From: Ardenticatenales bacterium
GTDB taxonomy: Bacteria; Chloroflexota; Anaerolineae; Ardenticatenales; Ardenticatenaceae
Assembly (NCBI GenBank): GCA_013812995.1
Contig: JACCSL010000127.1
Coordinates: 1 to 10,321 of the forward strand
Length of the DNA stretch: 10,321 bases
Direction: 5' to 3'
The position numbers and the translations under genes are program-made. Below the pieces are notes generated by a model that did not search any database, was not told the origin of the DNA, and saw only the letters and a program-made list of their open reading frames with translations. Below are positions 4,702 to 10,321 of this stretch, in pieces. Position 1 is the stretch's first letter; every line of letters begins with the position of its first letter.

Positions 4702-6192
4702 TCATGGGAGAGGGTCTGATGGAGGTGCCAGGTCGGGACGAAGGAAGATCACCTGCTCCGACGAGAGTTGTCGCCCCACGCGATAGTGCTGCTCTACCCA
4801 CTGCCGCCACTCCGGTAGGCTGTTGAAGCGGTTGCTCCAGAAGATAATAGCGGCAGGCCGGTCTCGCTCGGTGGCAGTAATCAGTTCCTGAGCGCTCAGG
4901 AAGCCGCTATGAATCTTGGTGAAGCTCGTGTCAGTCATATCATGGGGAACCAGTCGGCCCACGCGCACCGCGATGATCTGGTCATCGGTGAGGAGTCGGT
5001 CGGTAGGCGGAACCGTTGCTCTCAACCAGGGAATAATTTCATTCTGGAGCACGCTGCCCTGCGCCGGAGGAGAGAGCGTTGCCTGGTCCGCGCGGAGCGA
5101 GAGCGGCCAGAGCAGCACAAAGAGCGCCGCTGCCAGAGCAATGGGCAGTGCTCGCGGCTGGCGGTTGAGCAGCAGGGTCGTTCCCTCCACAAGCGCGAGC
5201 GCCCCGGCCAGAATCACTGGCGAGACGAGGGGGAGCATCAGATGCCCCCAGAGCGGCGCGTTCTGGCTGAGCAGAACGATGACGAGCGCCTCCCACCCTA
5301 GGAGCAGCCCTATCGTTCGCCACGCCCGCCGCTGCGCCAGGACAAAGAGACCCAGCAGCGCGAGCAGCGTCCACCCCAGGTGCTCCCAGTGAAACACGCC
5401 GATAAGACGCAGTGCGTTCAAGGGGTCCACCCAGGTATTAGCCACCCCCAGATGAAAGAGAAAGGCTTGTTGGTAGGCCCCTTGAATATCGACAAACGCA
5501 ACCGGGAGAAGAATCGAAAGCAAAAATCCCCCAAGCGTGGCAAGACCATCAAGGAAAAAGCGCGTGGGCGTGAAAGGGCGCTGCGGGCGGTAACTCAATA
5601 GAACGATCAGGGCCAGGAGGGGGGCAGTGTAAGCCGCCAGTTGTTTCACCCCAAAGGCCAGCCCTGCCACCAGCCCGCCCAGGAAGAAGAAGCGTCGCGC
5701 ACGCTCCTCCTGCCAGCCAACGAGCGCCACCGCGACGGCCACGAGCGAGAGGGAAAGGGAGGGAATATCGGCCATTGCGATCTGCCCATAGAAGAGCCAG
5801 CGCGGCAGCAGCAGGAGCAGCAGGGCCGCCGCCATGCCCGTGGCCGCGCCATGCCCTGGCGGCGCGAGGCGCTGCCCGCACCACGCCATCGCGACAAGGC
5901 CCAGCGCGCCCATCGCAATGATCCCAAGGCGCGCCGCCACCACCGAGGGGCCGCCCGCGAGGGCAAACAGGGTCGCCAATCCCCATAGGAAGGGGGGCAA
6001 GAGCGGCGATTTGATCTCCGTGTACAGATCATGCCCTGCATAAAGCAGGTGTGCCTCGGCCAAGTAGACGCCCTCATCATAGTCTCTTGCAAACACATCC
6101 AGACTATTGAACTGGATGACAGTAAAAAAGAGAAGGAGCAACAGGAGTATAACAGGCCAGTGGCGGTTGGGTGGAAAGAGGTGTTCCATCAT
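4702..6192 (-). CDS. GT39/ArnT-like polytopic glycosyltransferase (GT-C fold)
   Basis: A 496-residue membrane protein. After a first membrane helix (about residues 13-29) comes the external-loop segment RDYDEGVYLAEAHLLY (36-51), then GHDLYTEIKSPLLPPFLW (53-70). The paired acidic residues D39/E40 and the downstream PPxLW are hallmarks of dolichyl/undecaprenyl-phosphate-sugar mannosyltransferases (PMT/ArnT family). About ten more hydrophobic segments follow, ending in a soluble C-terminal domain of about 110 residues on the outer face. The family transfers a sugar from a lipid carrier to a protein, lipid or glycan; acceptor and sugar are not evident here. Start at the double ATG 6192/6189 is preferred to a TTG at 6240, because a promoter-like pair sits just upstream. 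It precedes tpiA by 10 bp. Confidence 0.87.
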   Translation of the reverse strand: MMEHLFPPNRHWPVILLLLLLFFTVIQFNSLDVFARDYDEGVYLAEAHLLYAGHDLYTEIKSPLLPPFLWGLATLFALAGGPSVVAARLGIIAMGALGLVAMAWCGQRLAPPGHGAATGMAAALLLLLLPRWLFYGQIAMADIPSLSLSLVAVAVALVGWQEERARRFFFLGGLVAGLAFGVKQLAAYTAPLLALIVLLSYRPQRPFTPTRFFLDGLATLGGFLLSILLPVAFVDIQGAYQQAFLFHLGVANTWVDPLNALRLIGVFHWEHLGWTLLALLGLFVLAQRRAWRTIGLLLGWEALVIVLLSQNAPLWGHLMLPLVSPVILAGALALVEGTTLLLNRQPRALPIALAAALFVLLWPLSLRADQATLSPPAQGSVLQNEIIPWLRATVPPTDRLLTDDQIIAVRVGRLVPHDMTDTSFTKIHSGFLSAQELITATERDRPAAIIFWSNRFNSLPEWRQWVEQHYRVGRQLSSEQVIFLRPDLAPPSDPLP

Positions 6193-6198
6193 TTGGGT

Positions 6199-6226
6199 AC
6201 TGTAGCGTACCCGTGCGGAATGGCAA
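6199..6226 (-). promoter_or_regulatory. Candidate promoter placing a leaderless start at 6192
   Basis: On the minus strand TTGCCA (6226-6221) and TACAGT (6204-6199) are separated by 16 bp, close to sigma70 -35 and -10 hexamers. The -10 box ends 6 bp before the ATG at 6192, so transcription would begin at or next to the start codon. That fits the lack of a Shine-Dalgarno. A chance match is quite possible. Confidence 0.3.
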
Positions 6227-6315
6227 GGTTGGCTATCCAAAGATTGAAATCCCCGATAGAATGCCGCGTGTGCCGCACCTGTCTTCGCTATCCAATAATT
6301 GACTGGAGAAGCCCT

Positions 6316-6580
6316 GTCAGCAACCCACGGCTAGAAGCCGTGGGCTTGTAGAAACAAGCCCGTGCTGACCATTGCCTAAGCCCTGCAAGGGCTACGTTAT
6401 CCTGGTCATGATACCTTGGGGTACTTGCCAGCCCCAAGCTCTATCGCCTACCGTTAAACAGTCTGAGGGTCTAAGACAGTGCGGTAGGTGCAAAAAGCTA
6501 GCATAACTTTGGCGAGGCACACATTACCCGCGCAAGCGGTGGTGGCTCAGGGGGAGCCCGGTCGAAAGATAAAATCCCCC
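6316..6580 (+). ncRNA. HEARO / IscB omega-RNA-like structured RNA, orphan
   Basis: This non-coding stretch is packed with complementary arms in order. GTCAGCA (6316-6322) pairs with TGCTGAC (6363-6369) and encloses CCCACGGCT/AGCCGTGGG (6324-6332/6336-6344) and CTTGT/ACAAG (6345-6349/6354-6358). Then come AGCCCT/AGGGCT (6379-6384/6388-6393), CTTGGGG/CCCCAAG (6415-6421/6432-6438), CGCCTACCG with CGGTAGGTG (6445-6453/6482-6490, one G-U), CCGC/GCGG (6528-6531/6536-6539) and GGCTC/GAGCC (6544-6548/6554-6558). The 3' part (ggcgaggcac... ggctcagggggagcccgg) resembles, from memory, HEARO RNAs that guide IscB nucleases. In such loci an IscB gene normally follows on the same strand; none does here. The guide would be the bases just 5' of 6316. 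An alternative is a subterminal end of an IS200/IS605-type element. Boundaries approximate. Confidence 0.6.
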
Positions 6581-6704
6581 TACTCTATACCATAATCCCC
6601 CTATCACCAGAAAGGAGAAGCCAGGGTTTGGTTTGGCAAGGCTTTTCAGTGCCGCGCCATTCCTCCCACGCATGGACTGCTGTGGGTTTCCTGGCGCTTA
6701 CCCT
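6581..6704. other. Leader between ncRNA and CHRD gene; possible alternate TTG start
   Basis: This spacer carries an imperfect direct repeat, aatccccctact at about 6574-6585 and aatccccctatc at about 6594-6605, then AAAGGAG (6611-6617). An in-frame TTG at 6633 lies 15 bp after that motif, longer than optimal. It would extend the CHRD protein by 24 residues ahead of its signal peptide. No separate gene is seen. Confidence 0.35.
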
Positions 6705-9074
6705 ATGACACCAACCCTATTGATCTTACAACGCTCGCGCCTGTTCCGTATGGCAGCCATCGTTTTGGGCGTAGCCGTCGCCCTTCTACTGACGCTGCGG
6801 CTACCTTCGGTAGTTCAGGGCTCAAGCGCGGCCAGCGTACCCACGACCAACCCGATCTTCGAGGCGCAGTTGAGTGGGTCCAACGAGGTTCCCGCCGTCG
6901 ACTCAATGGCGGCAGGGCAGGCGATCCTCATCCTGGACGAGGATATGACGACGCTTCACTATCGCTTGTTCGTGGAAAACATCACGGACATCACAGCCGC
7001 TCATATTCACCTGGGCAATCCGGGGGAAAACGGCGGCGTGATCTTCCCGCTCTACACGGGCGGTGGCTCCTTTGCGCCAGGTAGCCCCATCAGCGGAACG
7101 CTCACGCTCAATGCCACGCAGCGCGACGATCTGGTGGCCTGGCGATATTACATTAATGTCCACACCTCGGCCCATCCTAGCGGCGAGATTCGTGGTCAGG
7201 TCGAGGCATACATACCACCAAGCCGGATGAGTGCGCTGCTCAAATTCGATTCGCCCGAGCAAAACTCGCTCCCCCTCCGAGAGTTTGGGGTGGGTCATTT
7301 TACGCTCGTCAACACGAACACGCTGGAATACGATCTTGGGGTCAGCAATGTCATGAGTATCACGGCAGCCCATATTCATAAGGGCGCGCCTGGCCAGGAT
7401 GGTCCCGTTGTCCTGCCCCTTTACAACGGAACAGGCCCCTTTGATGCCGATCACCCTATCTCCGGCACGCTGACGCTGACGGCCCAGAATCTACTTGATC
7501 TGCTCACGAATCATTTTTATGTAAACATTCACACGGTGGATTCTCCCGCAGGGCGGGTGCGCGGGCAGATCAACACAGGTATGCCCGAGCTCCTTGTGGC
7601 TTCCCTATCCGGGGCGGCGGAGGTGCCGCCGCGCGACACGCATGCCTCGGGTCATGCCATTCTAGCCCTCAGCGGAGACTTGCGGGGGGCTTACTATCGC
7701 GTGACGGTCAGCGACATCATGAGTATCACGGCAGCGCACTTTCATAAGGGTGCGGTCGGGCAAAATGGCGGGGTGGTATTCCCGATCCACCAGTTCCCCG
7801 ACTTCTTTAGCCCTGACCATCCCCGCAACGGGAACATCGGCCTGACCGCCGATCAAGCTGCCGAGCTGCTGGGTGGGGAATATTACATCAACGTTCACAC
7901 CTCCAGGTACCCAAGCGGCGAGATTCGCGGTCAGGTTCACCATCAAGTCATGCCTGGCAACTTCAATGCGCTGCTATCTGGAGCAGAGGAGGTGCCAGCG
8001 GTAGAGAGTGAGGCGCTCGGCGTTGCCCGCTTCCACACGATGTACAACAGCGCGCTTGCGAATCCCCGTCTGGAACTTCACTACACCCTTGCGGTGACTG
8101 ACATCACAGGGATCACGGCAGCGCACATCCATGTTGGGAGCCGGGGGCAAAACGGCAGCGTGATTTTTGGCCTTTTTGATGGCACGGGTGCCTTTGATCC
8201 CGATAACCCCATCAGCGGGACGCTGCCCCTCGCCCATCACACCCTGATTGAGCTATATACCGGCAAATACTACGTCAATGTTCACACGACGGCCCACCCC
8301 ACAGGTGAGGTTCGCGGTCAGATTGGCCGCGCGCGCCTCTTCGCCGCGAGATTGAGTGGGGCGAACGAGGTTCCGGCGGTCAACACACCCGCCACCGGCT
8401 GGGCGCTCCTGGCCCTCAATGATAGTGCAACAATGGTTCAATACCACATCACACTCAACCATATAACAAACGTCACGGCGGCCCATGTCCATCGCGCCCC
8501 GGTGGGGCAAAACGGCGGGGTGATCTACCCGCTCTTCAGCTCCACTGCCTTCACCCCGACCGAACCGGTGAGAGGCAGCTATAGCTTCCTCACGGATCAG
8601 AGGCTCTTCGAGATGCTGAAAGGAGATCACTATATCAACTTCCACACGACTCAGGTGCCAAGCGGCGAGATTCGCGGCCAGATCGCGCGGTACGAGCTTC
8701 CCACGAGGGAGTTCGTGTCCTGGCTTCATGTGACAAATCCTGTGACGACAAGCGCCTCCGGGCTGGCGCGCTTCAGGCTCGACCCGGAGCTGAATGTGCT
8801 ACACTACGAGGTCGATGTGCAGGGCCTTGACGGTATCACCTCGGCTGCCCTGGAACAGGTGACCCCGATGGGCAACATTGAGCTGCACGACCGGCAAGAT
8901 ACCTTTAACGCGGAGACTCCGCTGACAGGCAGCAGGTTGCTTTACTCGCACCAGCTTCTGGAGTTGATCGCCGGAGCCACCTCGCTCCGGATTGGTGTCA
9001 GCGCCAACCCGGTCAACGAGTTACTAGGCAAGGTTCTGCCGCTGCGCGATGTATTCTTGCCGCTCGCTCGGTAA
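6705..9074 (+). CDS. Secreted protein with six tandem CHRD domains, the last degenerate
   Basis: A 789-residue protein beginning with a signal peptide: basic QRSRLFR, hydrophobic AAIVLGVAVALLL, and probable cleavage near VQGSSA (about residue 42). The rest is six units of about 120 residues, starting near residues 52, 175, 296, 420, 546 and 669. Units 1-5 carry the CHRD hallmarks: LSGxxEVPxV, an ITAAHIH-type strand, GENGGVIFPLY, ISGTLTL and a closing YYINVHTxxxPSGEIRGQ. CHRD was defined in chordin; bacterial versions occur in secreted proteins, and the function is not established. Unit 6 keeps the fold outline but loses the paired histidines (TSAALEQ, LRIGVS). There is no cell-wall anchor or C-terminal sorting signal, so it is presumably released or periplasmic. 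ATG 6705 was chosen because it begins directly at the signal peptide. A strong terminator follows, so it is likely monocistronic. Confidence 0.92.
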   Translation: MTPTLLILQRSRLFRMAAIVLGVAVALLLTLRLPSVVQGSSAASVPTTNPIFEAQLSGSNEVPAVDSMAAGQAILILDEDMTTLHYRLFVENITDITAAHIHLGNPGENGGVIFPLYTGGGSFAPGSPISGTLTLNATQRDDLVAWRYYINVHTSAHPSGEIRGQVEAYIPPSRMSALLKFDSPEQNSLPLREFGVGHFTLVNTNTLEYDLGVSNVMSITAAHIHKGAPGQDGPVVLPLYNGTGPFDADHPISGTLTLTAQNLLDLLTNHFYVNIHTVDSPAGRVRGQINTGMPELLVASLSGAAEVPPRDTHASGHAILALSGDLRGAYYRVTVSDIMSITAAHFHKGAVGQNGGVVFPIHQFPDFFSPDHPRNGNIGLTADQAAELLGGEYYINVHTSRYPSGEIRGQVHHQVMPGNFNALLSGAEEVPAVESEALGVARFHTMYNSALANPRLELHYTLAVTDITGITAAHIHVGSRGQNGSVIFGLFDGTGAFDPDNPISGTLPLAHHTLIELYTGKYYVNVHTTAHPTGEVRGQIGRARLFAARLSGANEVPAVNTPATGWALLALNDSATMVQYHITLNHITNVTAAHVHRAPVGQNGGVIYPLFSSTAFTPTEPVRGSYSFLTDQRLFEMLKGDHYINFHTTQVPSGEIRGQIARYELPTREFVSWLHVTNPVTTSASGLARFRLDPELNVLHYEVDVQGLDGITSAALEQVTPMGNIELHDRQDTFNAETPLTGSRLLYSHQLLELIAGATSLRIGVSANPVNELLGKVLPLRDVFLPLAR

Positions 9075-9091
9075 TCCATTCCATCCAGCCG

Positions 9092-9129
9092 GCAAAAAGG
9101 GCCATCGCAGACGCGATGGCCCTTTTTGC
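9092..9129 (+). terminator. Bidirectional rho-independent terminator after the CHRD gene
   Basis: A perfect 17-bp inverted repeat GCAAAAAGGGCCATCGC / complement (9092-9108 and 9113-9129) with loop agac. The GC-rich 10-bp stem is flanked by A5 and T5, so it can end transcripts from either strand. It begins 18 bp after the CHRD stop codon and insulates the next gene. Confidence 0.93.
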
Positions 9130-9195
9130 TGCGGATTGGCCTCTGCCTCCCTTCCGTTGTAGCATGGGCACAGAGGCCACGCATCAATCACGCAG

Positions 9196-9202
9196 AGGAG
9201 GG
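9196..9202 (+). promoter_or_regulatory. Shine-Dalgarno AGGAGGG for dGTPase
   Basis: AGGAGGG ends 4 bp before the ATG at 9207, a strong ribosome site that fixes this start. The gene lies 77 bp beyond the terminator, so it must have its own promoter in about 9130-9195; no convincing hexamers were found. Confidence 0.8.
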
Positions 9203-9206
9203 TGCC

Positions 9207-10321
9207 ATGCTGACACGGCAGGAGTATGAGAAGATCGAAGAGACGATTCTTGCCCCCTGGGCAGCGCACAGCGGGAAGAGCGAGGGACGAGCAGTGCCGG
9301 AGGACGAGCACCCCTACCGAAGTGCCTTTCAGAAGGACAGAGACCGGATCATCCACACGACCGCGTTCCGCCGCCTGGAGTACAAAACTCAGGTCTTCGT
9401 GAACTTTGAGGGGGATTATTACCGCACCCGCCTCACCCACACCATCGAGGCCGCGCAGATTGGCCGCACCATCGCCCGAACGCTCCGCCTCAACGAGGAT
9501 CTCACCGAGGCCATCACGTTGGCCCATGACCTGGGGCACACGCCCTTTGGTCACGCGGGCGAGCAGATTCTCAACAAACTGATGGCGGATTATGGCGGCT
9601 TCGACCACAACAAGCAGACGCTGCGAATCGTTACCGAGCTAGAGCATCGCTTCCCGGAGTTTCATGGGCTCAATCTGACCTACGAGGTGCGGGAGGGAAT
9701 CGTCAAACATGAGTCGGAGTATGATCTCGCAGACCCCGACAACGGGGCATACCAGCCCCACCTGCACCCCACGCTGGAGGCGCTTGTCGTGAACTACTGC
9801 GATGCAATCGCCTACACGACCCACGATCTGGACGATGGGCTGCGCAGCAATATCGTCTCGGTTGAGCAGCTACGCGCCGCAAATCTGGGGCTTGTCAATG
9901 AGGCTCTGGAGATGGTGGGCGAGGAAGGTACATGGAGCGAGATCACACGCCACCGCCTGATTCGCAAACTCATCAACCTGCTCGTCAGCGACCTTCTGCA
10001 TACTTCCAACCAACGGATTACCAGCGCGGGCGTGACCTGCCTGGATGATGTTCGACAGTGTGACAAGCGGCTCGTCGCGATGTCAGAGGAGATGGCAAGC
10101 AAGGAAAAGGCGCTGAAGCGCTTTCTCTACGAAAATATGTACCGCCACTATCGAGTGGTGCGCATGTCCGTCAAGGCTCAGCGCGTCCTGGCCGAGATCT
10201 GGAATGAGTATGTCGCGCGGCCCGAGCAGCTTCCGCCCTCCACGCAGGCCCGTATCCCCGCGCTCGGGATCCATCGCGTTGTCACGGACTATATCGCGGG
10301 CATGACGGATCGCTACGCGCT
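9207..10321 (+). CDS. dgt: Deoxyguanosinetriphosphate triphosphohydrolase-like HD protein, 3' end outside window
   Basis: This hydrolyses dGTP (and often other dNTPs) to the deoxynucleoside and triphosphate, controlling nucleotide pools. My translation gives 371 codons without a stop. The N-terminal dGTPase signature is present at about residues 35-63: HPYRSAFQKDRDRIIHTTAFRR, followed by LEYKTQVF. Metal ligands of the HD domain are H78 (RLTHTIEAAQIGR), H107-D108 (LAHDLGHTPFGH) and D199 (VNYCDAIAYTTHDLDD); H111 and H116 complete the usual catalytic set. The length and the ending VVTDYIAGMTDRYAL are what the shorter, type 2 dGTPases show just before their C-terminus, so probably only a few residues are missing. 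It has a strong ribosome site and stands behind an insulating terminator. Family is certain; nucleotide preference is not readable from sequence. Confidence 0.96.
   Translation, partial: MLTRQEYEKIEETILAPWAAHSGKSEGRAVPEDEHPYRSAFQKDRDRIIHTTAFRRLEYKTQVFVNFEGDYYRTRLTHTIEAAQIGRTIARTLRLNEDLTEAITLAHDLGHTPFGHAGEQILNKLMADYGGFDHNKQTLRIVTELEHRFPEFHGLNLTYEVREGIVKHESEYDLADPDNGAYQPHLHPTLEALVVNYCDAIAYTTHDLDDGLRSNIVSVEQLRAANLGLVNEALEMVGEEGTWSEITRHRLIRKLINLLVSDLLHTSNQRITSAGVTCLDDVRQCDKRLVAMSEEMASKEKALKRFLYENMYRHYRVVRMSVKAQRVLAEIWNEYVARPEQLPPSTQARIPALGIHRVVTDYIAGMTDRYA

Noticed and set aside
6316..6360. Right or left end of an IS200/IS605 (TnpB) element
   Set aside because: The hairpins at the start would fit, but the long ordered series of stems through 6558 and the lack of TnpA/TnpB traces fit a HEARO-type RNA better. 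Kept as an alternative in that feature.
6903..8729. Several minus-strand open frames of 88-183 codons opposite the CHRD gene
   Set aside because: They resemble each other only because the CHRD units repeat on the other strand; no ribosome sites or recognisable domains.

Overview
The window is GC-rich bacterial chromosome. Its mosaic of ordinary bacterial genes with several kinds of short degenerate intergenic repeats (octamer, heptamer and CCCTCTCCCC types), plus a HEARO-like RNA, suggests Chloroflexota. That assignment is an inference from style and gene content; there is no rRNA or other marker here to prove it.

Layout. Positions 1-1476 (minus strand) hold part of an energy-coupling-factor (ECF) vitamin/micronutrient importer: an S component (961-1476) followed by an ATPase (1-897, open at the window edge) whose C-terminal codons run into an octanucleotide repeat. 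Divergent from it is a calcineurin-like metallophosphoesterase (1558-2406, plus). A convergent spacer (2407-2655) holds a hairpin repeat and a possible fragment of a formylglycine-generating-enzyme-type gene. An HExxH integral membrane protein, M50-like, follows (2656-3420, minus). The 3421-3926 spacer holds heptamer repeats and a complete 261-bp miniature inverted-repeat element (3594-3854), with perfect 16-bp ends and a 9-bp target duplication; its ends resemble those of IS50/Tn5. Next on the minus strand are a polytopic GT39/ArnT-like glycosyltransferase (4702-6192) and, 10 bp behind it, triosephosphate isomerase (3927-4691), probably cotranscribed.

Positions 6193-6704 are largely non-coding. 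They contain a highly structured element (about 6316-6580) that looks like a HEARO/IscB omega RNA with no nuclease gene beside it. On the plus strand there follow a secreted protein of six tandem CHRD domains (6705-9074), the last one degenerate, a strong bidirectional intrinsic terminator (9092-9129), and an HD-domain dGTP triphosphohydrolase (9207 to the window end, almost complete).

The genes do not form one pathway. Cotranscription is supported only for the ECF pair and for the glycosyltransferase-tpiA pair. The two most noteworthy items are the mobile-DNA remnants: the IS50-like miniature element and the orphan omega-RNA-like locus.
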